A DNA stretch of 64,000 nucleotides from Penelope pileata (taxonomy: Eukaryota > Chordata > Aves > Galliformes > Cracidae). This document shows positions 11,418-23,959 of the stretch, piece after piece. The notes below the pieces were generated by a model. That model was not told where the DNA came from, ran no database searches, and was given only the letters and a program-made list of their open reading frames with translations. Each line of letters begins with the position of its first letter. Position 1 is the stretch's first letter. The stretch spans positions 1 through 64,000 of the forward strand of contig WBMW01001607.1 in the NCBI GenBank assembly GCA_013396635.1, read 5' to 3'. A program made the translations under genes and the position numbers.

Positions 11418-14256
11418 GTAACTAGAGCTTAGAAATTGCCTCATGTTTTACCTGATGGAGCAGCCTCAAGCACTGACCTGACAAGTCATTAAACTAAGAA
11501 GGGGGGGAGGGGAAAAAAAATGTCAAAATGTTCGTGTTTGGTTTTGAAATAAAGCTAATCTTTCCTGTTCAAATTCTGGGAAATATTGAGGACACTGAAC
11601 ACTGCTCCCAGGGCTTTGTAATATTTCTGCATATTTGTTATTTCTTGAACATTCTAAGAATAAAATATATACAATTAGAAAGCATCCTTGCAAAGCTTAT
11701 GTTCTTTGCAGTTATTGATGTTTATCTGAAAAACACATAAATAAGCTATAGCAAGCAAAAAGCATAACGAAGGGCATCAACACGGAACTCTGTAAGTGGT
11801 ACATATTCATACTAACATCTACAAGGCTCAGTTGTAGGACCTCATCAGCAAGAGAAATCTGGATCTGGAAATGTTCTTGGCTGTTAATTTTTGCAGTCAC
11901 CACTCTATTTCAGTACTAGATCTTATTGGCTTTAATAAATAGATTTCATCTGTAAGGAATAGAAGAGCAACTTAATGGCTGTAACAAAACTCACCTGTTT
12001 TGAAGTTGTATTAGAGGTGAGTTTTCACTGTGTCATCTTCAGTTATTTCAAGTATCATCAGATTTTCTCTGTGGGCTATTCCATTTTACTCCCTGTACCT
12101 GGATTTGAGTGTCCCAGATTCTTTCAGCAGTTTTCCTACAAAGTATTTAAAACTGTCTGTATCTCCTGTAAAAGCTGTAAAACATCTCTTCAGGTCTCAG
12201 AAAATCAGCCAGTGCACCTGTTCATAATGAACAATTGTTCATTCCTACGCTCTCAACCTGTGAGACTACAGTGGAAGAAGATCAGAGGCAAATCCATAGC
12301 TCTGTGGGATCTAGTGAGAATCAAAAATTTTACACAAGACCCATATATGAGGAAAAGCTTCTGTGAATAAGGGCTGTCTTTCACCAAATAAAATCTTCTC
12401 AGGGTCAGATCAATAAGGACCGCTATAAGGGAAATAATATACGAGTCAACACACTTCTCTGACATTACTTTCTTGTAGAAGATTCTTCGTCACTACATTG
12501 TGTCAAAGACATAGTATAAGAAAAAAAAAAAAAAGAAAAAGAAAAAACTTTTTCCTCTGAGAACTCCTACATATCAAGTTTGATAAACTTCAGCTAGTTC
12601 TCCAAATAGTCTCAAGTGAATTTTTTTTTTTTTTCTTGAACAAAGTGCTTAAGAAGATGCTGGTCTTCAAATCAATCTTGTGAACAAATAAGAAATTCTT
12701 GCAGAATGAAGTAGGTCCATTAATGAAGACCTTGTTGTAGCACAAGTTTCAGTTGTGTATGCATTCTTCAGAGAAATAATTATTTGGAAATGTTAAAAAC
12801 CCCCTGTAACTACAAGCACTGCATCTATCTGTTAGATGTCTAGAAAATAAACTAAACTCATAAATACATCTCCTAATCTTAATTTACCTGTCTCTGTCAG
12901 TCCTAACCTCTGATAATTGGGTACTTGGGTGCTTAATTGTTAGTTATTAAAAAGCAGTTATTTTGAACAAGTTTTCTTACCCAGGAATGGTTGGGAAAGA
13001 CAGAAAAAAATACCACTTTTAGCACTTTATCACAGAGGTACTCTCAAGAAACATGAACTGTGTACATGAATCTAGGAATAGAAATAGTTTTTAAAGTTTT
13101 GCTGATTTGGTTCTACACAGGATTCAGTAAAATACATATCAAATAGAACATGGAGACATTTCAATGGCAAGTGAATCATAAGTACAAATGATTAAGGAAA
13201 AGGTGAAAAATTATTTTCCCCTTTCTCTGAACTTATCCGAATCTCACCAGGAAAAAAGCTTTGACTCATAAGTTTATGAGAAGAGGATGTTAGGGTAAAT
13301 ATATTATAATTTTCCGGTGAAGTGGTGAAGATGGAATTATGACTTTCTGGCATACTAGGTATTATGAAATATTAATTTTCTATCTAGATGTCTGCTTTTC
13401 TCCTTATGTCACAGATGTTTGTTTACCACAGGCCATTTTCTCAGGCGCATAATTATTTTGACTTGAAATGTAGTAGCAGTCATTTATTGTGAGGCATAGA
13501 AGCTGTTTAGAAATGTGACAGCTGTGGCATCATTTTAGATTTTTCTAAAACACTTAAGTTTGCTGTTATACAACAAGGTACTTTACTGAAATGTAAATTA
13601 TTTTCAAAATCTATTATCTGTCTGTAAATCTGAAAAATTTTACATGAAATAACAATGTGTGTACAACATGAGAATTTAATGACCACTAATATATTTCTCA
13701 AAAAAATTCAGGTTGGGGGAAAAAAAAAGATTCAAATACGCCATTTTTTCTTTTATTACTTAGCTCCAACCCCAAGATTTATGAAACATTGCAAATAACA
13801 CCTGCTCATACAGTTGACAAGTACTGTCTTTAGTATGCTTTAGTGCCAAAAAATACACCCTGTGAATCTCTGTTGAAAGTTGACAAAAGATACATGAATT
13901 TTACATTGCTGAGCATTTACATCAGCAGATAATCCTCGGCAATGACAATGTCAGATGTACTGCCTTCTTGCATTAAAGGTACATATAGGTCAGGGTTCTT
14001 ACTTCTTTAGGCATATTCACAGAACATCAGTTTTCCTCAAAGCAGAAAATGGCTATTTAAAGGTTTCTTTTCTGGTACCACTTGTAGGAGCATTGGGTGT
14101 AACAGTAGCGCATTTGGGAGCAAACAAAAATGTTTTAATTTGCTAGAGACGATATCAAGCATTTTCTGAGGAACATCCACCACTACAGGAAACTAATCAC
14201 TCTTAAAATATTCTCTATGACATATTTTCAAACTACATGAATATACCAAGATATAT
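11418..14256. other. Unique AT-rich DNA with an A-rich run
   Basis: An A-rich run lies at 12,521-12,547 and a T run near 12,620-12,634. The open frame at 11,975-12,370 (131 codons, plus strand) has no recognisable domain or splice context and is not called as a gene. Confidence 0.5.
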
Positions 14257-15660
14257 AGAATCAGAATCATAGAATGGCTTAGGTTGGAAAGGACACTAAA
14301 GATTATCTAGTTCCAACCCCCTGCCATGGACACCATTGCCACCCAGTAGATCAGACTATCCTGAGCCACATCCAACCTGACCTTGAACACTTCCAGGGAC
14401 GGAGCACCCACAACTTCTCTGGGCAACCTGTTCCAGTGCCTCACTTACCCTCTGAGTAAAGAATTTCCTCCTAACATCTAATCTAAGTCTCCTCTCTTTT
14501 AGTTTAAAACCATTTGCCCTTGTCCTATCATTATCAGACCATGTAAAAAGCCTGTCTCCCTCCTGCTTATAAGCTCCCTTCAAGTACTGGAAGGCCATAA
14601 CGAATTCTTCCCAGAGCCTTCTTTTCTCCGAGCTAAACAAGCTCAGCTCTGATCATTTTGTGGCCCTCCTCTGGATGCACTTTGACAGCTCTACATCTTT
14701 GTTGTGTTCAAGGCCCTGGGCCTAGGCACAGTGCTCCAGATGGGGCCCGTGATGGTAGAGTAGAGAGTGACAATCGCCTCCCTCTCACGGCTGGCCACCC
14801 ACCTTTTGATGCAGCCCAGGATACAGTTGGCCTTCTGGGCTGCAGGTGCACAGTGTTGGCTCATGTCCAGCTTTTCATCCTCCAGGATGCCCAAGTCCTT
14901 CTCCACAGGGTTGTTCTCAAGGAGTTCTTCTCCCTTTCTTTATGCATATCTGGCATTGCCCCAACCCATGTGCAACAGCTGGCACTTAGTGTTGTTGAAC
15001 CTCTTTAGGTTCATGTGGGCCCACTTCTCAAGCTTTTACAAGTCCCTCTGACTGGCATCCCTTCTTTCTACTGTATCAACTGCACTACTCATCTTGGGAT
15101 GACACTCATTCCCACTGTCTATGTCATGGATAAGGACGTTGAAGAGCACTGATCCCAAGGTGGACCCCTGGGGGACACCACTCCTGACCAGCTTCCACCT
15201 GGACATAGAGCCATTGACCACAACTCTGTCTGTGACTTATCCAGAGAGTTCTTTATCCACTGAGTAGTCCACCCTTCAAATCTGTATCTCTCCAATTTAG
15301 AGATAAGGATGTGGAGTGAGATCATGTCAAAGGCCTTGTAAAAGTCCAGGTAAACAATATCGGTTGCCTTTCCTTGGTCCACTGATGCTGTCACTCCATC
15401 ATAGAAGGCCACCATATTGGTCAGGTATTGGGGAAGCCATGCTTACTGTCTTGGATCATCTCCTCACCTCATATGTGCCTTAACGTGTCTTCCAGGAAGA
15501 TCTATTCCACGATCTTCCCAGGCATGGACATGAGGCTCACCAGCCTGTAGTTCCCTGGGTCTTCCTTTCGCCCTTCATAAAAACGGGATTAACATTTCCT
15601 TTTTTCTAGTCATCAGGGAGTTTGCCTGACAGCCATGACTTTTGAAATATGATGGAGAGT
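14257..15660 (-). mobile_element. Longest CR1 LINE copy in the window: RT core to 3' tail, 1.4 kb, catalytic box deleted
   Basis: The minus strand reads through the CR1 ORF2 reverse transcriptase. In order it carries the segment before 'KITPVF' (about 15,600), the fingers/palm, motif A as YLDFYKAFD (15,326-15,352, catalytic Asp kept), WTTQWIKNSL, then VNGSMSRWKLVRSGVPQGS. The 3' UTR and tail follow, ending at about 14,257. The frame shifts between motif A and the VPQGS block (near 15,225). Compared with the 24-kb copy, 21 bases covering the FADD motif C are missing at about 15,091-15,105, so one catalytic aspartate pair is gone. The copy cannot be active. The 5' truncation at about 15,660 is usual for CR1. 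Confidence 0.97.
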
Positions 15661-17870
15661 TCATCTGATTTTAGTGAAGATGAGATTAAGATAACAGCTA
15701 TAGAATAAATGTAAAAAGTGTGAAAATTACTATCTTGAAATATCAAAAAGGTGTAATAAGCAGAACAATCTTTGGAGAAATACTCAAACCGGACTGGTAC
15801 CTCCTTGAGAAAGTAGAGTATTTTTTTTAAGAGTGCTTTTAGATAAATCTCTAAGTTCCATGTACTCTAGATGACTTCAATTAGACTGAGAACAATGTTC
15901 CATGCTCTCTAGTTTGTTTTTAGTGACATTTATGGTCAAAAAAAAAAAAAAAAAAGACGTTGAAAAGAAGTCTGTTTAACAGCCTTAAAATGTTTGGAAT
16001 TAAACTGATTTACTGACATAAAGGCATAGATATAATTGTCTCATCCATAGTAATCTAGTAGTACTGAGGAATTATAAATGAGATTGGAGGAAAAAAAAAC
16101 GTGAAAAATATTCTAAAATTATCCTCATCGTGAAGGGCATTTATGACTATTGAGAAAGTATTACATGGATGTTACATTTACACTAACCATTGAAGATACA
16201 GCAGAGACATTTTATATGGCTGGTGAGGAGCAAATAATGTCATTGTATTAGATTAATAGTATTATAATTAATAAGAAAAAAAACAAAACACCACCAGAAA
16301 CAAACAATAAGTGCTCATTCTGCTGTTTTGCCCAAAAGTAGAATCATCTATCATTTTTAACCTATATTTTTTTGCAGCCTATATTACAGTTAGTCCTCTG
16401 ACTGGCATCAGTAGGGGCTTTCTGACATTCAAAAGATCAGGTTTCCAGAGAGATAAAGTGGATACCTTTTTCTGCAAAATACTAGTTTCCAAGAAAGTCA
16501 TTTCACAAAGTGAAGGCCTCATCATTCGTCAGCAATAAATGCCTTTTGCTAAAATTGGAGTAACTTCTTAATCTAATTCTTTTGCTCTTTTATTGCCAAG
16601 TTGGAAAGTTAAACGTAGGCCAAAGCTGCAACTGCCACACACAATTGCAGAAATTCGAAGCATACATTCAGGTGTTCTTGAAAAGAATGTTCTAGAGGGT
16701 GGAGCACAGTGAGCAAAATCAGAAACCTCCAAAGTTTACAGCATAGATGGCTGTAACATGAAAATTAAAAAGTGGTAATTATGATCTTTGAGAAACTTCA
16801 CAAATTCTTCTGTATCTCTTATTTTCAAGTATTTATATTTTCTGATGCATCATTGCACAATCTGGAAGCATTTTTCACTCATCAAGTTCTTCATAGCATC
16901 TCTAACAGTGGATTCAGTTAGTTTCTGAAGAAAGCACGAATCCATTGAGTAACAAAATAAAACTTAAAAAAATCAATAGTTTACTAATTTAAGTTTTCCT
17001 TTGAAGACATTCTGCTGTATTTAATAAGTGAAGTTCTAGTAAAAGGACAGTTCTTTTTCTGTCATTCTTTAATTTTACTTGGTGGGAATCTCAATTTGTT
17101 TTGAAGATATTTAAGCTAAGGAAATCAAAGATTTTTAAAGCACTTTTATAGATGTAAGTGTGCAGATTTAAGGCCAGAATTGAAAATAGCCAGAAGAAAA
17201 AATAGCTCCAAAAATGATCCCTACATTTTGGCAAAACCAGATTCAGGAATTCAAGACCTCAAAGGATCCTCTGTGTTCAAAAACTCTGTGTTAACTAGCT
17301 GTCTTTTGCAGAACATTGTTACTTAGCTAACAGTTAGCACTTTAAATCTGAACCAGAGGCATAGTGCAAACAGATTTCTTGTTCAATGAGGAGAGTTTTA
17401 CAGAAGTTCAATTTGGCACTTAGTACTCACCTACGAAAAGGTTCTCTTTTTTATGTTACAGAAGTAACCATTTCTTCCTAAAGCAAGGCAATTATAGAGG
17501 ACAAACTCAATAAAAGTGAAAAAGTAGTACTTCAAATTAAAATGGTCGAGAAAAACTTGCTTTTAAAATTGCCTAGCTTTTGTCATTCTATTTTTTCAGT
17601 CACATGATCAAGAGTTTTATAAAACAAATATTAAATTAGCGTAATGTTATTGAATTTCAGATATATAATAGAAATTTTAATCAAGAAGTAGAAAAATTCA
17701 TATTAATTTTCTGTATTGAACTTTCATGACCAGAGTTAGAACAGTAGAAGTGTTTTCTGATTCTGTGTTCATCAGCAGTTTTCTACAGGATAGCGAAGGA
17801 AATCAAAATAGGGTATCCAACACTGTGGGATAGGACAAATGGAAAATAAACGTAGAGCAATTAGTACAGG
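15661..17870. other. Unique AT-rich DNA
   Basis: No gene is seen. A poly(A) run of 18 lies at 15,938-15,955. There is no recognised repeat. Confidence 0.5.
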
Positions 17871-18729
17871 TGTCAAGGACTTGTTGAAAAAGACATATTC
17901 AGAGCTTTTAGGGACTTGTCTCAAAAGGCTTACACACAACACAGGCTCTGCGGTGGGGAAGGGGCTGTGGTTAACACACCTCACTGTAGGCTGATGCCAG
18001 CTTACATAACCCTGAGTCTTCAGCAGAGCATGCATAGATACAAGGTCAAATAAAGGCCAGGGACCCTATGAGGTATTCTGCCTGGTCAGCTGCCTGAGAC
18101 CTCCAAGAACACCCTATAGCCATTTCAGGAAAGTTCTTGGACCTAAGTAGTGCATGTGTGAATACTGACATCACCCCTTAAGTATCTGTAGCATCACCCC
18201 TTAAGAATCTGTAGCTGCTGGCTCTACAAAAGCATCCATTCAGAGAGGTTCCAGGTTGACCCTCCACCCTTGGACCTAAGAACTGAAGAGTCTATTGTCG
18301 GATCCTTCAGTGGTGAATATACATATCTATGTACCTCTTTCTCTTTTATTTTTATTTTTTTCCCTATATATCTACTTCTCTTTCTCTACTTTATCTCAAG
18401 ATAGTTAATACCAATTAGATACACCAAGCCTTGTCATTACATGTAACTTTTGCTGTTACTGAATTTTATTGTCTGGCTTTGCTGTTACATGAATTTTATT
18501 GCTGTTTTGCATGATCTTTACTATTATCATGTTTGCCAAACTTGTGTTTTTTGTGTAGCTCTCGTAGAATATTGAGGATAGTACATTGAATAAACGGTTT
18601 GATTGTTTAATCTTGTTATGTTCCCCAGTTCATTACAGTGGGTGAGTTACAGTGACCTTACCACTGCACAGCCCTGAAGACTGGGGAAATCCCTCACTCA
18701 GGGGCTCATCTCCCTCTTGCAACCCAACA
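17871..18729 (+). mobile_element. Probable ERV LTR, plus sense, with duplicated U3 element
   Basis: This differs from the A/B/C group. Several LTR traits occur together. It starts TGTCAAGG. A 23-bp tandem duplication with one mismatch (CATCACCCCTTAAG..., 18,169-18,191 and 18,192-18,214) resembles a U3 enhancer repeat. A second near-duplication, 'TTTGCTGTTAC...GAATTTTATTG', lies at about 18,447-18,503. AATAAA at 18,589-18,594 is followed by a U5-like stretch that ends CTTGCAACCCAACA. I could not find a matching target duplication at these ends, so the boundaries, mainly the left one, are provisional. No internal coding sequence is attached. It could instead be a promoter-like region of unknown origin. 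Confidence 0.55.
18169..18214. repeat. 23-bp direct tandem duplication
   Basis: Two adjacent copies of CATCACCCCTTAAGTATCTGTAG differ at one base (T/A). They lie in the presumed U3 of the 17.9-kb LTR, where such duplications often act as enhancer repeats; that role is inferred. Confidence 0.9.
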
Positions 18730-19536
18730 AGTGGAATGTGAAAACAAGACATAGAATTTCTGCAGGTGATTGATGGGTGATTGATGAGTGACATCATCTA
18801 AAAATCAAAAACTATCATGATTCTCAGCAGCAAGTTCAAAATGCATATCTTTTACCTTACTGTCCCTAGAATACATAGAATGCATTTTGCATATCTTTAT
18901 ATAAGATAAAATAACAATATGAACACAGCACAGCTCAATGTAAAATTGCAGGGTCTTCTCTTTCTGAACTGAGAAAGAACAGTGTGTGAGGAAGCTGTTG
19001 GTCATATCATCTGATGTTCCATCAGAGAATGTTTGAGTGATACAGCAGAAAGTGTGTTTTAAGAACACCTTATTTGTGTTTGTAAAATTGATTATACAAC
19101 ATTCTAGAACTGAGCTGGAAAAAAAAATAATAGAAAATATTTGGTTTCAAAGTCAACACATCCATGTATTAATTATACAGGAAAATCTTTATTTATCATT
19201 GAGAAACTATCTTGAAACTCTAACATTGAATTCTATCAAAACATAGGAGAAAACACTGAACTCTCAGACATTCTGAATTTTGAAATTATGCATTTAGACG
19301 AATAATATATGATCTTAAAATGCAACTGTAAATCCTCCTGGGTAGATACAATTTTAGGTGTATCCTGGGGATTCAGGTATAAACAAACATAGAAACAATG
19401 GATGTTTTAATTAATCATTAAGAAAACCTGTAGCAGCTCATCTTAGTGAAATGAGAATGGTTGTGATTAAAAGTTCTACTAGAAATTCATCAGATCTTCT
19501 GGTAGCAGAGGCTAGTAAATGTACCTAAACCAAAGC
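18730..19536. other. Unique AT-rich DNA
   Basis: No gene or repeat is recognised. Confidence 0.5.
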
Positions 19537-20238
19537 ACAGCCCTGCTGAAAAGGATTTAGGGTTACTGGTGGATGGCAAGCTGGACATGAGCCAGCAATG
19601 TGCCCTCACAGCCCACAAAGCCAACTGAATCCTGGGCTACATCAAAAGTGTGGCAGCAAGTCAAGGGAAGTGGTCCTGCCCCTTTGCTCTGCATTGGTGA
19701 GATCTCTCCTGGAGCTCTGCATCCAGATGTAGAGTCCTCAGCACAGGAGAGATATGGACCTGCTGGAGCACATGAAGAGGAGGGCCACTAAGATGATCCA
19801 GGGCCTGGAGCACCTCTTCTATGGGGACAGGCTGACAGAGCTGAGGCTGCTCAGCCTGGAGAAGAGAAGGCTCTGGGGAAACCCGATAAAGGCCTTTTGA
19901 TATCTAAAGGGAGGCTACAAGAAGGAGGGGGACAGACTCTTTAGTGGGGTCTGTGGTGACAAGACAAGAGGAAATGGGTTCAAACTAAAAGAGAGGAGAT
20001 TTAGGTTGGATATAAAGAAAAAGGTTTTTTATGAAAAGTGTATTGAAGCAGTGGAACAGGTAGCCCAAAAAGGTATGCCCAAATGTCTCCTGTCCCTGGA
20101 GACATTCAAGGTCAGGCTGAGTGTGTCTAACAGCAACCTAATCTAGCTGTAGATGATCCTGTTCGTTGCAGGGGAGTTGGACTAGATGACCTTTAAAGGT
20201 CTTATCCAACTCAAACGATTCTATGATTCTGTGATTCT
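19537..20238 (+). mobile_element. CR1 LINE fragment, C-terminal ORF2 to 3' tail (about 700 bp)
   Basis: The sense strand carries 'AGCCCTGCTGAAAAGGA', 'GACATGAGCCAGCAATGTGC', 'CTGGAGAAGAGAAGGCTCTG', 'GGAGACATTCAAGGTCAGGC' and the terminal 'AACGATTCTATGATTCTG'. It shares the 3' UTR words 'ATCTAGCTGTAG' and 'GTTGGACTAGATGACCTTTA' with the copies at 57.3 and 61.9 kb, so these three belong to one CR1 subfamily. Stops and frameshifts break the remaining ORF2. Confidence 0.95.
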
Positions 20239-23119
20239 ACCTATGTGGTACCAAACCACTGGAGCAATCCTTCAGAATAGTGCAGATATTTTAATGTTTT
20301 ATTTCTAGTAGTTCTTTGTCCCTGAGGCCACATCATCCTTTCCCTGCACCAATGAAAATTGTAACTGTTAGTTCTAGACATCCTGTCCAGAGCAGATAAA
20401 TTACAGGGCTCACTGTAACAAAATAATATATGCACCTCACCCACACCAATCAGGTGAGCTGACTATACGCTATCTTAACCTTTTACTAGCTCCCTCTTTT
20501 ATCAAGGCAAACAGAAGATGAGAGTTAAAGAAATACGTCAGATGTGTATGAAATACTCAATTGCATCTTATTATCATGTTGTTAAAATATTTGTCCTTGT
20601 AATACGATGACAGGATTTGAATGGCTCTGCATTTGCTCTGTAGCACTTTCCAACATAATCCAATGAAACATTGTCCAAATATACATTTTTCCTCAGAAAA
20701 TAGAATGAAAAACAGTTCTCAAGTCATACTTCTCTCAACTAAAAAAGAAAAAAAAAAAAAAAAAGCCAGAGAGTGCAAATATAACCTCATTAAATAAGGC
20801 AGCAAATCTAAGTGGCATACAAGGCTATTAAACAAACTAGATTGGTCTATAATAATAAGAAACATATTTCACATCTGTTGAACAGTTCAGAGCTTTTAAC
20901 AAGTAATAGATATACTATGCTTGAAAGTAGTTGCTATTCTCCATCAGTATATCATTGTCAATGGCTGTGCTGTCTCAAAAGAAGCACTTATCTCGTACAC
21001 TTTATTGCTTGATAGCTTGCTGATTGCTTTTACAAAGCAATAAATTGATGGCCTGATTCAGCAGTGACGTTAGGTTATGTTCATTTTCTGTGATTGATGC
21101 TTTGAATTAGAACTCTTAGATTCCCTTCTGTTTAGAAATATGGAATTCCAAACAGACAGACTTGATGTCACCAAAAACAAACAAACAAACAAAAAAAGGC
21201 ACAATGGATGTCAGACGTGAGATTTATACATTTAAACATCTAACTAGCTTTCCTGTTTATTAAATTTTGTATAATTTATTGTTGAAGGGCTTGTCTTTCA
21301 ATTAAAATAATCCAACTAAATAAGGAGAGTAGAAAAAAAACAAAGATGAGAGTAGAATTTCTACCCTGTAAATTCTGCAGTGATAGAAAGGCATGTAAAG
21401 GTGAACAACAAGAACATATTAATTATGTATCTCTCAATTAAATTAACTGAATTATTTAAACATTTTTCTGCCTGTTTTAATGTAAAAAAAAAAAAGAATT
21501 TCATTATTTTTTACTAGCTGAAAATCTCATCTATCAACCACAGTAACCTTTTTATTATACATCGTTTTGAAATGATACTTAAAGTAGCAGGGCAAAATAC
21601 AAGTTGAAAGAAGGAAGGATGACTGCTAAATGCCTTTCATTGTTTCATTTCTTCATTTATCGTGAAGAAAATAGGAAGTAATCTGTTAAAATAATATTAA
21701 AGATGAGACTAAAATTCCCCAAAATCCAAGTGTTCCAATTGAGTTGTCTGATAATATCTTAGTCACATTCTTTCTTCTCAAATCTTGTCAGTTTAATCAA
21801 ATATGCAAAACCCAGCCAACCAACCAACCAAGCAAGTAAAAACAAAAACAAACTAACCCAACCTACTCATCATTATGTCTGTTTGGAAGCAGTCAGAGAA
21901 AAAGCTATCACATGAGGAACGATTCCAGAATAGCTGTTATTATATATGCATCACCTAACTAACTTTGTGAAGCATGCTGTTCCTTGGCACTTACACCTCT
22001 GACTGTACCAAACTAACAGCTGGAAGAGAAGAAAGATGAAAGCTCTACAAATCTGATGGCATTTCAATCTGATGGTATTTGATATGTGTTTTGAGTCTTC
22101 TGAGTAGATATGTAAGAATTATCAGCTTCACCCCTAGTGGGATCTTTTTGACTGTGGCTTGGGCAAGGGTTTAACACCTTGGATTTCACATCTGTAAATC
22201 AAGGATGATATTAACTACTAACATTCTTGATGCTGAAGCTATGCACATTCATTTACTACCTTTAATACCAACACTTAAAATTATAATGGCATTATTTAAT
22301 TGATAAATATTTCTAGTGAAAGGCAAAGCATGATGGGTATCTGCTCATGGACTTCATGTTCTTACCACAGAAAGTATCATGAAATGCAGAACCCTTCACT
22401 TTTGGGTACAACATAATTCAGAAGCTAATGATTTTATTGTTCTGAGAATGTAGTGGTCAAGAATTGCAAATGAGCTGTACTTTCCCACAATACTACTTGG
22501 TCTGGTCTGGTCTGGTCTGGTTTGGTTTGGTTTGGTTTGGTGGTTTTCGTTTTTGAATTTTCCCCTTTTCAGTTTGTAAATCCTAATACAAATGAAAGAA
22601 AATACTGCCATTTTGACTGTGAAATTTCAGTTACATTGAATAATTTTACTTTTTCAGTTTCTCTTTTTCAAAAAGAATAGTTAACAAAAACAAAACCAAA
22701 TAAATCACCATCTTCAAGCAAAACACACATTTTGTTCAGCATAGGATGGGCATCTTATGATTTTATGGGTTTCCTTTGCCCTTCTTCAGCAATTGTAATG
22801 AAAAAAAAAAAGTATCGTAGAAAAGCTCAAAATTTTTCTTCCATTCAGCACCAAGGAAATCCAAACAAATTCTAAAGGTCACTTCTGGCTTCAGAAATCA
22901 TATTTTAAAAGGCAGTAAAGACAAATGCCTTGACCTGCTCACTCCGGGAACTCCTGAAGTTAGCTAGTGTGTGTACCACCTTTGCATAGGTAAGTGCTTA
23001 CTATTTTCAGACTAACAAGAGAACACCATCACAAAGAAATTATTTCCAAGCTTTAATAATTATTATTACTAGTATTTCATTTTATTTTAGAATGGATTGT
23101 TTTACCTCTCCCACGAAGA
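20239..23119. other. Unique AT-rich DNA with several microsatellites
   Basis: No gene is seen. An A-rich run lies at 20,741-20,764, (CAAA)n at 21,176-21,192, an (AACC)-like tract at 21,812-21,832, and the pentanucleotide array is listed separately. Confidence 0.5.
22496..22541. repeat. Compound pentanucleotide microsatellite (TCTGG)n(TTTGG)n
   Basis: About four TCTGG units run without interruption into four TTTGG units. The two halves differ by one C/T change in every unit. Confidence 0.95.
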
Positions 23120-23430
23120 TTGGCTGAGAATGGGAATTGTTCAGTATAGGGAAGAGAAGGCTCTGGGGAGACTTTATACTGGCCTTCCAGTACCTAAACA
23201 GGGGCTGAATAAAGCTGGAAAGGACAAGGGGTTTAAACTGAAATTTAGATTTGAATTTTTTACTGGAACAGGTTACCCAAAGAAACTGTGAATGCCCAGT
23301 CCTTGAAAGTGTTGAAGGCCAGGCTGGATAGAGATTTGGGCAACCTGGTCTAGTGGAAGATGTCCCTCCCCATGGCAGAGTCCTGGAACTATGTGATCTT
23401 TAAGGTCCCTTTCAACTTAAATCTATTGTC
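23120..23430 (+). mobile_element. CR1 3' fragment with internal deletion (about 310 bp)
   Basis: The sense strand has the CR1 words 'GAAGAGAAGGCTCTGGGGAG', 'CTGGCCTTCCAGTACCT', 'AGTGTTGAAGGCCAGGCTGG', 'CAACCTGGTCTAGTGGAAG' and 'GATCTTTAAGGTCCCTTTCA'. The usual segment between 'GGAAAGG' and the 'GGGTTTAAACTGAA' block is shortened, and the tail has decayed. Confidence 0.92.
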
Positions 23431-23959
23431 AAAATTACTTAAACAACTTTTTGTAGCTTTTCTGTTTCTGATATGAAGAAACAGTTTTGTTTTGTCAAAT
23501 GGTGGCTAAATTACGACACTGGTTCTAAGACTTTTAACTTTTATATGTCCCAGCATAGCTCCACTACTTTTTCATGACTCTATTTCTCTTTAAAATGAGT
23601 GCCAAGAGTGATCTACTTTTATCCTAGCAAGGACAGGGGAGAGGAGAGGGGAGNNNNNNNNNNNNNNNNNNNNNNNNNNNNNNNNNNNNNNNNNNNNNNN
23701 NNNNNNNNNNNNNNNNNGGGGGGGAGGGAGAACAAGAAACGTCAACTTTTTTATTTTTAAGAACAACCCATTCTTAAAAGTGGACATGAATCCATATATT
23801 TCATGTTCTATGTGAAATTATGAAATTATATGAGGGATTAGCCATTCAAGTAGTACACACAAACACAAAACTCCGAATCATCAACGCAGTGTGTTACTAT
23901 TGTTATAGATATGAAAGATAAAATAGCTGTTATCACCAACATCTCTCTTAATTGGATAG
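23431..23959. other. Unique DNA with a gap in a purine-rich repeat
   Basis: GGGGAGAGG-type repeats at about 23,634-23,653 run into 64 N and emerge as GGGGGGGAGGGAG. There is no gene. Confidence 0.6.
23654..23717. other. Assembly gap of 64 N within a G/A-rich tandem repeat
   Basis: Both flanks are (GGGGA)n-like purine tracts, so the missing sequence is most likely the same repeat. The true length is not given by the N count. Confidence 0.95.

Noticed and set aside
14658..15051. Plus-strand open frames of 94-116 codons
   Set aside because: They are antisense to the CR1 reverse transcriptase region and show no independent signal.
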